Source: REEP01 sp964517265
GTDB lineage: Bacteria > Pseudomonadota > Alphaproteobacteria > Rhodospirillales > Defluviicoccaceae
Length of the DNA stretch: 55,802 nucleotides
Reading direction: 5' to 3'
Assembly: GCA_964517265.1 (NCBI GenBank)
Contig: CAZFBS010000016.1
Span: 1-55,802 of the forward strand
The notes under the pieces are model-generated. The model worked only from the letters and a program-made list of their open reading frames with translations. It was not told where the DNA came from and searched no databases. Shown here in pieces: positions 26,382-34,412 of the stretch; within the stretch, counting starts at the first letter, position 1, and every line of letters starts with the position of its first letter. Made by a program: the position numbers and the translations under genes.

Positions 26382-27512
26382 GTGAACACCGAGGTCCTGG
26401 TGATCGGGGGCGGACTGGCCGGTGCGGCGGCGGCGGCCCAGTTGGCCGAAGCAGGGCGGCGGGTGGTGGTGATCGAGCGCACGCCCGGACCTCACGACAA
26501 GGTGTGCGGCGAGTTCCTCAGCCGAGAGACGGTTCTTTACCTCGCTGCCCTCGGTATCGACGTCGCCGCTCTCGGTGCGGCGCCGATCGAGACCGTGCGC
26601 CTTTCTGCGGGAGACGTCGTTGCGAGCGCTCCTTTGCCGTTTCCGGCGCAAAGTTTATCGCGCCGGCTGCTGGACGAGGCGGTGCTGGACCGTGCGGCGG
26701 CGCGCGGCGCCGACATTCGGCGCGGGGTGCGGGTGCAGGCCCTGAAGCAGGCCGACGGCGGCTGGCAAGCGCGGCTCGACAGTGGTGAGAGAATTGGGAG
26801 CCAAGCGGTGTTTCTGGCGACCGGCAAGCATGACTTGCGAGGATGGCGGCGACCGCCCGGCCCCCAGCCTGACCTCGTCGCCTTCAAGATGCACTGGCGG
26901 CTGGCAGCGGGTGAAGCCGCGGCGCTCGCCGGCCATGTCGAGATCAGCATGTTCCCGGGTGGCTATGCGGGCCTGGAGCCGATCGAAGGCGGCCACGCCA
27001 ATCTGTGCCTGCTGGTGCGTCAAAAGCACCTTTTTGAACAGGGACGATCCTGGTCCCGGCTGCTCGCGGCGATCCGAGCGGCAAGTCCACTGCTGGACCG
27101 CCGGCTCGGCGGTGCGGCGGCCTGCATGCCGCGCCCGCTCGCGTTGGCGTCGATCCCGTACGGTTACGTGCTGCAGGCGGGAGAGAGTCTGTTCCGGCTG
27201 GGAGATCAGGCGGCCGTCATTCCCTCGTTCGCGGGCGACGGCATGGCGATCGCGCTGCACAGTGCGCGCCTCGCCGCACGCTGCCATCTTCGAGGCGACA
27301 CCGCCGCCGAGTACCGACGCCGGCTGGTCCGCGACATCGGCCCCGCGGTACGGCTCGCCAGCCTGCTATCGCACGCCCTTGTGCGCCGCAGCGGGCAGCG
27401 TATACTGACATCAGCGGCACGGATACAGCCGCACTTGATCGCCCTTGTGGCACGGGCAACTCGCGTGCCACAAGCCGCTCTCCGCCGCGCCGGTCTGGAA
27501 CATCTGCTGTGA
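26382..27512 (+). CDS. FAD-dependent oxidoreductase (geranylgeranyl-reductase-like family)
   Basis: 376 residues from a GTG start. An N-terminal Rossmann FAD motif VLVIGGGLAGAAAAAQLAEA and VVVIERTPGPHDKVCGEFLS are followed by a ...VFLATGKHDLR segment. The second FAD motif is FRLGDQAAVIPSFAGDGMAI, where GD contacts the FAD ribityl chain. This layout is that of group A flavoprotein hydroxylases and isoprenoid reductases. It forms a probable two-gene operon with the methyltransferase at 25623-26351. Substrate unknown; lipid quinone or phenolic-lipid tailoring is an inference from the pairing. Confidence 0.85.
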   Translation: MNTEVLVIGGGLAGAAAAAQLAEAGRRVVVIERTPGPHDKVCGEFLSRETVLYLAALGIDVAALGAAPIETVRLSAGDVVASAPLPFPAQSLSRRLLDEAVLDRAAARGADIRRGVRVQALKQADGGWQARLDSGERIGSQAVFLATGKHDLRGWRRPPGPQPDLVAFKMHWRLAAGEAAALAGHVEISMFPGGYAGLEPIEGGHANLCLLVRQKHLFEQGRSWSRLLAAIRAASPLLDRRLGGAAACMPRPLALASIPYGYVLQAGESLFRLGDQAAVIPSFAGDGMAIALHSARLAARCHLRGDTAAEYRRRLVRDIGPAVRLASLLSHALVRRSGQRILTSAARIQPHLIALVARATRVPQAALRRAGLEHLL

Positions 27513-27585
27513 GCTGACCAATACTGCGTGGCGCTTCGTCTTGCCCGACAGCGAACTGGCAAGCGATGGACAGCACTTTTCATTT

Positions 27586-27710
27586 GAGAATGATTGTTAA
27601 TAATAAGAAAAACGCGGCCCTGCCGTGGTGGTCACCGTCAATGTTTTTTACAAAAGACCACTTTTGTGCGCATGCGAAGATTGACACCTTGCGCCGCAGA
27701 GCCCTAATCT
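27586..27710 (+). promoter_or_regulatory. sdh operon promoter region with possible regulator sites
   Basis: A TTGACA at 27681-27686 lies 18 bases before TAATCT (27705-27710), about 50 bases from the sdhC start, and is a plausible sigma-70 promoter. Just upstream is an inverted repeat with 7-base arms (ACAAAAG and CTTTTGT, 27650-27667), a candidate operator. An AT-rich stretch at 27586-27604 matches the Fur-box consensus at about 12 of 19 positions, which would fit iron control of this iron-rich enzyme. All three assignments are by eye. Confidence 0.4.
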
Positions 27711-27759
27711 TGTTTACACCAACATTGCAGTGATTTGAACGACAAGAAGGGTCAACCCC

Positions 27760-28152
27760 ATGTCGCCAGTCAATCGTCCTCTGTCTCCTCATCTACAGGT
27801 CTATCGACCGCAGATCACCTCGGTCCTCTCGATCCTGCATCGCATAACCGGGGTTGTCCTGACTATCGGTACGGTGCTGCTGACGTGGTGGCTGGTCGCC
27901 GCCGCCTACGGCCCCGAACAGTTTGCCAACGCTCAGGCGTTCTTCGGCTCGGTGATTGGTCAGCTGTTCCTGTGGGGCTTTACGTTCAGCCTGTTCTACC
28001 ACCTGTGCAACGGCATTCGCCATTTGCTCTGGGATTTCGGCTGGGGCTTTGAGATCGCTCAGGTCCGGATGTCGGGGATCGTCATGGTCGCCGCGGCTGC
28101 CGTGCTCACGTTGGTGACACTGGTCGCCGCCTATGCGTTCGGAGGAGGTTGA
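27760..28152 (+). CDS. sdhC: Succinate dehydrogenase cytochrome b556 subunit
   Basis: 130 residues with three membrane helices. SdhC anchors complex II and contributes a heme b ligand and part of the quinone site. RPLSPHLQVYRPQITSVLSI with LHRITG is the family signature at the N-terminus. The segment SLFYHLCNGIRHLLWD carries the heme-ligand His. It opens the sdhC-D-A-B operon; an AAGAAGGG ribosome site lies about 7 bases upstream of the ATG. Confidence 0.96.
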   Translation: MSPVNRPLSPHLQVYRPQITSVLSILHRITGVVLTIGTVLLTWWLVAAAYGPEQFANAQAFFGSVIGQLFLWGFTFSLFYHLCNGIRHLLWDFGWGFEIAQVRMSGIVMVAAAAVLTLVTLVAAYAFGGG

Positions 28153-28154
28153 TT

Positions 28155-28535
28155 ATGGAATTGCGTTCTTCATTGGGCCGCGCCCGCGGCCTCGGGTCGG
28201 CGAATGAAGGCGTTCACCATTGGTGGGGCCAACGGGTATCGGCAATTGCGCTTGTTCCACTGGCGTTGTGGTTCGTCTGGTCGGTGATCGGCCTGATCGG
28301 CGCCGATTGGCTGGAATTCCGTGAGTGGATCGGCCTGTTCGGCAACGCTGTCTTGATGATCGTTCTGGTCGCGGTGCTGTTCTACCACGCATTCGCCGGG
28401 ATGCAGGTCGTGATCGAGGACTACGTCCACGGCGAGGCCGCCAAGGTCGTGACGCTTGTCGTCGTTAAGTTCGCGCTCGTGATCATGGGCGTCTCGTGCA
28501 TCTTGGCCGTTCTGCGGATGGCCATTGGAGGTTGA
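28155..28535 (+). CDS. sdhD: Succinate dehydrogenase hydrophobic membrane anchor
   Basis: 126 residues from the ATG at 28155, with GGAGGAGG 6 bases upstream inside the end of sdhC. It has three membrane helices. HHWWGQRVSAIALVPLALWFV and FYHAFAGMQVVIEDYVHGE are conserved in SdhD; the latter holds the second heme-side His and the Asp-Tyr of the quinone site. It pairs with SdhC to hold SdhA and SdhB at the membrane. Confidence 0.95.
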   Translation: MELRSSLGRARGLGSANEGVHHWWGQRVSAIALVPLALWFVWSVIGLIGADWLEFREWIGLFGNAVLMIVLVAVLFYHAFAGMQVVIEDYVHGEAAKVVTLVVVKFALVIMGVSCILAVLRMAIGG

Positions 28536-28540
28536 AGACG

Positions 28541-30334
28541 ATGGCCACCAATTCTTATCCGATTATTGATCACAGTTATGACGTTCTTGTCGTCGGTGCC
28601 GGCGGCGCCGGCCTGCGGGCAACGATGGGACTCGCCGCCTCCGGGCTGAAGACAGCCTGTATCACCAAGGTTTTTCCGACGCGCAGTCACACCGTGGCGG
28701 CGCAAGGCGGCATCGGCGCGGCGCTCGGCAACATGGCCGAGGACAGCTGGGAATGGCATATGTACGACACCGTCAAGGGCTCGGACTGGCTCGGCGATCA
28801 GGATGCCATCGAGTACATGTGCCGTCAGGCGGTGCCGGCCGTGCTTGAACTCGAACATTTCGGCGTGCCGTTCTCGCGGACGGCGGAGGGCAAGATCTAC
28901 CAGCGTCCGTTCGGCGGACATATGCGCAACTACGGTGAAGCTCCGGTTCAGCGGGCCTGCGCGGCGGCGGATCGGACCGGACATGCCATCCTTCATACTC
29001 TGTACCAGCAGTGCTTGAAGCACGAGGCGCAGTTCTTCGTCGAATATTTCGCGATCGATCTGATGATGGACGATTCCGGGGCCTGTCGCGGCGTCGTCGC
29101 CTGGAACCTCGACGATGGCACCATTCATCGCTTCCAGGCCCATTCCACCGTGCTTGCAACGGGTGGTTACGGCCGCGCCTATTTCTCGTGCACCTCGGCG
29201 CATACCTGCACCGGCGACGGCAACGCCATGGTGTTGCGCGCCGGCCTGCCGGTCCAGGACCATGAGTTCATTCAATTCCATCCCACCGGCATCTACGGCT
29301 CGGGATGCTTGATTACCGAAGGGGCCCGCGGCGAAGGCGGCTACCTGACCAATTCCGAAGGCGAGCGGTTCATGGAACGTTATGCGCCGACCGCCAAGGA
29401 CCTTGCCTCGCGCGACGTCGTCAGCCGTTCGATGACGGTCGAAATCCGCGAGGGCCGCGGCACCGGCCCGGAACGTGACCACATCATGCTCCACCTCGAG
29501 CACCTCGGCGGCGACGTCCTCTACCATCGACTGCCGGGGATCACCGAAACGGCCCGGGTTTTCTCCGGGGTCGATGCGACCAAGGAGCCGATCCCGGTTC
29601 TGCCCACGGTGCACTACAACATGGGTGGGGTGCCCACCAACCTGCACGGCGAGGCGCTGCGACCGACCTCGGCGGATCCGGATGCGATCTGCCCGGGACT
29701 GATGGCAGTCGGCGAGTGCGGCAGTGCATCGGTCCATGGCGCCAACCGCCTTGGCACCAATTCCCTGCTCGATATCGTTGTGTTCGGCCGGGCGGCAGCG
29801 ATCCGGTGCGCCGAGAAGATCAAGCCCGGCTCACCCCATCCACCGTTGCCCAAGGATGCCGCCGACCTTGCGCTGGCACGGCTCGATCGCCTGCGTCATG
29901 CCAAGGGCTCGATGCCGACGGCCGACATCCGGCTGAACATGCAGCGCAACATGCAGAATAACGCAGCCGTGTTCCGCACCCAGGACGTGCTTGCCGAGGG
30001 ATGCGAGAAGATCAACGACATCTGGAACACCCTTGTCGATATCCGCCTCAGCGATCGCTCGATGATCTGGAATTCGGACCTGGTCGAAGCGCTGGAACTG
30101 GAGAACCTGATGGCCTGCGCAACGACGGCGCTGCACTCGGGTGAGGCGCGCAAGGAAAGCCGGGGCGCTCATGCCCGCGAGGACTTCCCCGAGCGGGACG
30201 ACGAGAACTGGATGAAACACTCGCTCGCTTGGCTCGACGAAAGCGGCAAGGTGACCCTCACCTATCGGCCCGTGCACACCTATACGCTCACCAACGAAGC
30301 CGAATACATCAAGCCACAAAAGCGCGTGTACTAA
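28541..30334 (+). CDS. sdhA: Succinate dehydrogenase flavoprotein subunit
   Basis: 597 residues; the ATG at 28541 follows GGAGG by 8 bases. This is the catalytic subunit that oxidises succinate to fumarate with covalently bound FAD. The FAD fold VLVVGAGGAGLRATMGLAAS opens the protein. The covalent-attachment His lies in RSHTVAAQGGIGAALGN. Substrate residues are in HPTGIYGSGCLITEGARGEGG, and the C-terminal helical domain has RSMIWNSDLVEALELENL and ESRGAHAREDFPERDD. Only 5 bases separate it from sdhD. Confidence 0.98.
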   Translation: MATNSYPIIDHSYDVLVVGAGGAGLRATMGLAASGLKTACITKVFPTRSHTVAAQGGIGAALGNMAEDSWEWHMYDTVKGSDWLGDQDAIEYMCRQAVPAVLELEHFGVPFSRTAEGKIYQRPFGGHMRNYGEAPVQRACAAADRTGHAILHTLYQQCLKHEAQFFVEYFAIDLMMDDSGACRGVVAWNLDDGTIHRFQAHSTVLATGGYGRAYFSCTSAHTCTGDGNAMVLRAGLPVQDHEFIQFHPTGIYGSGCLITEGARGEGGYLTNSEGERFMERYAPTAKDLASRDVVSRSMTVEIREGRGTGPERDHIMLHLEHLGGDVLYHRLPGITETARVFSGVDATKEPIPVLPTVHYNMGGVPTNLHGEALRPTSADPDAICPGLMAVGECGSASVHGANRLGTNSLLDIVVFGRAAAIRCAEKIKPGSPHPPLPKDAADLALARLDRLRHAKGSMPTADIRLNMQRNMQNNAAVFRTQDVLAEGCEKINDIWNTLVDIRLSDRSMIWNSDLVEALELENLMACATTALHSGEARKESRGAHAREDFPERDDENWMKHSLAWLDESGKVTLTYRPVHTYTLTNEAEYIKPQKRVY

Positions 30335-30341
30335 AGGATAA

Positions 30342-30354
30342 GGAGGAGACCTCC
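30342..30354 (+). promoter_or_regulatory. Self-complementary ribosome site of sdhB
   Basis: The sdhB ribosome site GGAGG is followed three bases later by CCTCC, immediately before the ATG at 30356, so the site can fold into a 5-base-pair hairpin that hides it. This could tune SdhB translation relative to SdhA. Confidence 0.45.
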
Positions 30355-30355
30355 C

Positions 30356-31132
30356 ATGGCGGAGTTCAGCTTACCGGCAAATTCGAAGATTAGGGAGGGC
30401 AAGACCTATCCCGCGCCCGCCGGCGCCAAGAAGGTCAGGCGCTTCAAGATCTACCGCTACGATCCGGACAGCGGCGAGAATCCACGGACCGATACCTATG
30501 AGGTCGATCTTGCGACGTGCGGTCCGATGGTTCTCGACGCACTGATCAAGATCAAGAACGAGATGGACGCCACACTCACCTTCCGCCGGTCGTGCCGGGA
30601 AGGGGTCTGCGGGTCCTGCGCCTTCAACATCGACGGCGTCAACACCCTCGCCTGCATCAAGGCAATCGAGGATATCAAGGGCGACGTGAAGATCTATCCG
30701 CTGCCGCATTTGCCGGTGGTAAAGGATCTGGTGCCCGATCTATCCATTCCCTACGCGCAGTATCAGTCGATCAAGCCTTGGCTGCAGGCCGATACCCGTC
30801 CGCCCGCCCGCGAACGGCTGCAAAGCCCTGAAGAGCGCGAGAAGCTTGATGGTCTGTGGGAATGCATCCTGTGCTTCTGCTGCCAGACCAGTTGCCCAAG
30901 CTATTGGTGGAACGGCGATCGCTACCTGGGACCGGCGGTGCTGCTTCAGGCCTATCGCTGGATCGCCGATAGCCGCGACGAGATGACCGGCGAGCGGCTT
31001 GACCAGCTCAATGATCCGTTTCGGCTGTATCGCTGCCATACGATCATGAACTGTACCGCTACGTGCCCGAAGAACCTCAATCCTGGCAAGGCGATCGCGG
31101 AGATCAAGAGCCTGATGGTCAAGCGCCTGTAA
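30356..31132 (+). CDS. sdhB: Succinate dehydrogenase iron-sulfur subunit
   Basis: 258 residues. SdhB carries electrons from FAD to the quinone through three clusters. The 2Fe-2S ligands are in SCREGVCGSCAFNIDG with the later LAC. The 4Fe-4S motif is CILCFCCQTSCPSYWW, and the 3Fe-4S motif combines that region with CHTIMNCTATCPKNLNPG. The protein ends the sdh operon and is followed by a terminator. Confidence 0.98.
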   Translation: MAEFSLPANSKIREGKTYPAPAGAKKVRRFKIYRYDPDSGENPRTDTYEVDLATCGPMVLDALIKIKNEMDATLTFRRSCREGVCGSCAFNIDGVNTLACIKAIEDIKGDVKIYPLPHLPVVKDLVPDLSIPYAQYQSIKPWLQADTRPPARERLQSPEEREKLDGLWECILCFCCQTSCPSYWWNGDRYLGPAVLLQAYRWIADSRDEMTGERLDQLNDPFRLYRCHTIMNCTATCPKNLNPGKAIAEIKSLMVKRL

Positions 31133-31227
31133 GGGGAGCGGGCTCGGACGCACCCGCGGCAACAGGTCTGCCACGCGTTGTCCGGGTTATTTTTCGAAAA
31201 GCCAAGCCGCCGTTCATCAAAACGAAA

Positions 31228-31257
31228 GCCGCCGGGTGTCATGCTCGGCGGCGTTTT
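31228..31257 (+). terminator. Rho-independent terminator of the sdh operon
   Basis: GCCGCCG (31228-31234) pairs perfectly with CGGCGGC (31246-31252) around an 11-base loop and is followed by GTTTT. It lies about 95 bases after the sdhB stop. Confidence 0.75.
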
Positions 31258-31384
31258 GTTGGCCGCGGCGGTGAGGAGACCGGCGCACGAACCGCGCCAT
31301 CGTCAACCACTGCGTCAGCTTTCTTGACGCCCAACCATTGGTTTACGATATTCATGTCCGGTTGACGCGGAGGGGCATAAAGGG

Positions 31385-33451
31385 GTGGGCACTTTCGGCG
31401 AGAGCTGGTCCCTCAGCGGTGACACGGCCGCTCGTCTCGGCGCGCTTTCCACTCTCTCAGTCCTCTACGCCTTCTTCTTCCATGGATTGTTTCAGTTCGC
31501 GGGGGTATTCGAGGTCGCCGCACATGCCAGCATCTGGTTTCCCCCGGCAGGCTTGCGGCTGGCCTTTCTGCTGATTCTCGGTTGGCGCTTCGGTGCCGTC
31601 GCTTTTTGCGCCGAGACCATCCTCGGGCTTCTTTACGGAATTGTCGAGAATTGGGGGGTGGCCCATGTGGGGGTTGCGGATCTGCCCCGAATTCTAAGCC
31701 TTGCCGTTGCGGTCGCCCTGCCGCCGGTCTGCTATTCCGTCGCCACGTTCTACCTTCAGCGCCGCAAGCAGCCGGGCGGCGAGGTGGATTGTTTTGCCGG
31801 CATTCTTTACTTTCTGTTCGTCGTCTGTGTGGCCGCTGCAGCCAACAGCATTCTCGGCTGTCTCAATCTCGCCGCCATCGGCCTGATCCCCTGGTCCGAA
31901 TTCCATGCCAGCGCTGGCGCGCGCGCAACCGGTGACGTGATCGGCATCCTTACCTTGACGCCGTTTATCCTCCTCCTCATTCGATCGATCCCCAATTACG
32001 AACCGGCTGCGATCAGCCGGATCAGCGGGATGACCGCACTTTCCTATGACTTCTCCGCATCTGGAAACACCACTGCGACGCGAGCGGTCCTCGAAGGGTG
32101 TCTCGTCAGCCTGTTCGCCGGAATGGCCTTTTTTGCCGGAAGCAATTATCTTCACCCTTGGGGGGTCGTGCACTGGTATCCGTTCCTGCTGCCGGTCATC
32201 TGGCTCGCGCTCCGCTTCGGCCTGCCGGCCGCCATCATCGGAACGTTCAGCATGAACCTTGCTGCCGCCACCGTTGCCGCATCGGTCGGTGCCGTACCGG
32301 CATTTGAGGATGTTCAGATTTTCATGGTGACGTTGAGCGTAACCGGGCTCCTCATGGGGACGGTCGTCTCCGAACTGCGCCACGAGAAGGCGTCATTGGA
32401 TTTGCGGGTCCGCAGCCGCACCTTTGATCTGCTGGATGAAATTAGCCGCCGGCAGCGCGCCGAGGAGGCCGCGTTGCAGGAAAAGCAGCGGGCAGAGAGT
32501 TATCTCGCGATTGCCCAGCCGGCGATCATCGCGATCGACCGGGATGCACACATCACCCTCGTCAACAACTCCGCGCTGCAGTTGCTCGGTCGCCCGCGCG
32601 ACGAGCTTCTTGGGCAGGAGTGGGGGGAGGTTCTGGCAACGGAAAAAGAACGGGCCACACTTCGCTCGATCCATCGTGCCGTCATGACGGGAGCGCGGAC
32701 GGACATTCCGAACTTCAAGACGCAGGTGTGCGGCTCGGATGGGCAAATACGGATCATAGATTGGCGCAGCGCCTTGATCCGTGACACCGATGGAAGGGTG
32801 GCTGGCATCCTTTGCTCGGGAGACGATCTCACCGAGCGCGTGGCCGCGGAGGAGAAACTGCGCTATCTCGCCAGCCACGATTCGGTCACCGGCCTCAACA
32901 ATCGCAACTGGCTGCTCGACCATTTCCCGCAAGCGATCGCTCGGGCACGCAGGCAAGGTACCCTGCTCGCGGTTCTCTTCATCGATCTCACCGGGTTCAA
33001 GCAGATCAACGATGAATACGGGCATGCCTGCGGCGACAGTATTCTTGCGGTGACCGCATCACGGCTGAAGCGGTGCATCCGTGAGAGCGATGTGGTAACG
33101 CGACTGGGCGGCGATGAATTCGTGGTTCTGCTCCAAGATGTCGACGAGCCGCAAGCCGTCGCCCGCGTGGCCGAGAAAATCCTGCAGGCCATTGCCGAGC
33201 CGTTACCGTTACCCTTACCCTTCGATGCCGATGCTGTCGCGGTCGGCGCCAGCATCGGCATCGCCTTGTGTCCCGATGACGGCGAGACAGCCGAGACGCT
33301 ATTGAGCAAGGCCGACGCCGGCATGTATCTGGCCAAGCGCAACCATGCTCATGGCTACAGCTTCGCCCATGGCGATTGTTCCGCGGCAGCCACCACCCTC
33401 GCCGCTATGGGCTCGATGGCACGCTCCGGTCGCGGACGAATGGCTGAATGA
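31385..33451 (+). CDS. MASE1-PAS-GGDEF diguanylate cyclase
   Basis: 688 residues from a GTG with GGAGGGG about 9 bases upstream. Residues about 15-325 form a multi-helix MASE1 sensor (SIWFPPAGLRLAFLLILGWR; ATGDVIGILTLTPFILLL; PFLLPVIWLALRFGLPAAI). A short coiled linker leads to a PAS domain (about 370-480). The GGDEF domain (about 490-650) has an intact GGDEF at residues 575-579. An RESD inhibitory site lies exactly five residues before it, so the enzyme should make c-di-GMP and be product inhibited. There is no EAL domain. Its end overlaps the convergent desaturase gene by 47 bases. Confidence 0.92.
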   Translation: MGTFGESWSLSGDTAARLGALSTLSVLYAFFFHGLFQFAGVFEVAAHASIWFPPAGLRLAFLLILGWRFGAVAFCAETILGLLYGIVENWGVAHVGVADLPRILSLAVAVALPPVCYSVATFYLQRRKQPGGEVDCFAGILYFLFVVCVAAAANSILGCLNLAAIGLIPWSEFHASAGARATGDVIGILTLTPFILLLIRSIPNYEPAAISRISGMTALSYDFSASGNTTATRAVLEGCLVSLFAGMAFFAGSNYLHPWGVVHWYPFLLPVIWLALRFGLPAAIIGTFSMNLAAATVAASVGAVPAFEDVQIFMVTLSVTGLLMGTVVSELRHEKASLDLRVRSRTFDLLDEISRRQRAEEAALQEKQRAESYLAIAQPAIIAIDRDAHITLVNNSALQLLGRPRDELLGQEWGEVLATEKERATLRSIHRAVMTGARTDIPNFKTQVCGSDGQIRIIDWRSALIRDTDGRVAGILCSGDDLTERVAAEEKLRYLASHDSVTGLNNRNWLLDHFPQAIARARRQGTLLAVLFIDLTGFKQINDEYGHACGDSILAVTASRLKRCIRESDVVTRLGGDEFVVLLQDVDEPQAVARVAEKILQAIAEPLPLPLPFDADAVAVGASIGIALCPDDGETAETLLSKADAGMYLAKRNHAHGYSFAHGDCSAAATTLAAMGSMARSGRGRMAE

Positions 33452-34259
33452 GCAGGCGCGACAACCGCCGGTCCGGCGCCGAGCGAAACGCGGCAAGACC
33501 AATCGTCATGGCAAGGTGGCCGTCCCGCGGCTGATCGCGATAGGTCCCGAACAGCCGATCCCAGAGCGACAGATTGAAGCCGTAATTGCTGTCGGTCTCC
33601 TCACGGTAGGCGGAGTGATGCACCCGATGCATATCGGGTGTAACGATTGCCATCCGCAGGACCCGGTCCACGCGACCGGGCAGCCAAACGTTGGCATGGT
33701 TGAACATCGCGGTTGCGTTGAGCAGCACCTCGAACACCACGACCGCCGCGGCCGGCGCCCCAAGCACAGCGATGATTGCCATCTTGATCAGCACCGAGAG
33801 AACGATCTCAAGGGGATGAAAGCGCACCCCGCTGGTGGCATCGAGATCCACATCCGTGTGGTGGACCCGGTGCAGCCGCCACAACAGCGGAACCTTATGG
33901 AACACCACGTGCTGCCCGTAAATCGAAAGATCGAGGATGAGAATCGACGCCAGCATTGCCAGCCAAAACGGAACATCGAGGACATTGAACAGGCCCCATC
34001 CCTGCTCCGCCGCCACCACGGCCGCGCCGACCGCCGCGATCGGCCGCAGCAGGCGAAGGATGAGTGCGTCGATGACGACGAGGCCGAGGTTCGCGGGCCA
34101 GCGCTGCCTAAGCGAAGCGGAAAGCCGGCGGCGTGGCGCATAATGCTCCCACAGCGCCATCACCCCAAGGACGCCGAGGAAGCCGCCAAGGCGCAGGCCG
34201 ATCTCGTTTCCGAGGACGAAGTCCGACACGGTTGCAATCTCGCTCATCAATCGAGACAT
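33405..34259 (-). CDS. Sterol desaturase/fatty acid hydroxylase family membrane protein
   Basis: 284 residues from the ATG at 34259 (ATG 34247 is an alternative). It has about four membrane helices and the histidine clusters that bind the di-iron site: HVVFHKVPLLWRLHRVHHTD, then HPLEI, and MHRVHHSAYREETDSNYGFNL near the end. The family uses oxygen to hydroxylate or desaturate lipids or isoprenoids; the substrate is not predictable. The gene overlaps the 3' end of the cyclase gene tail to tail (33405-33451). Confidence 0.9.
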   Translation of the reverse strand: MSRLMSEIATVSDFVLGNEIGLRLGGFLGVLGVMALWEHYAPRRRLSASLRQRWPANLGLVVIDALILRLLRPIAAVGAAVVAAEQGWGLFNVLDVPFWLAMLASILILDLSIYGQHVVFHKVPLLWRLHRVHHTDVDLDATSGVRFHPLEIVLSVLIKMAIIAVLGAPAAAVVVFEVLLNATAMFNHANVWLPGRVDRVLRMAIVTPDMHRVHHSAYREETDSNYGFNLSLWDRLFGTYRDQPRDGHLAMTIGLAAFRSAPDRRLSRLLIQPFVRDRSVPSSP

Positions 34260-34412
34260 AGCGACCACAGGACCCCGCCGCCAGAGGTTTCCGTCATCGC
34301 TGGTGCAGTGGCAGAGGCGTCCGCCGAGCGGAGGTATCTGGCAGCCCATGGCTTTACAAGCGGGAAGGCGGACACTACTCTCGTTCGCACACGCAGCATC
34401 CATCATGACCCG

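Noticed and set aside
33345..34412. Long N-terminal extension of zapE
   Set aside because: It is antisense to the desaturase gene; the ZapE homology begins at the ATG at 34413.
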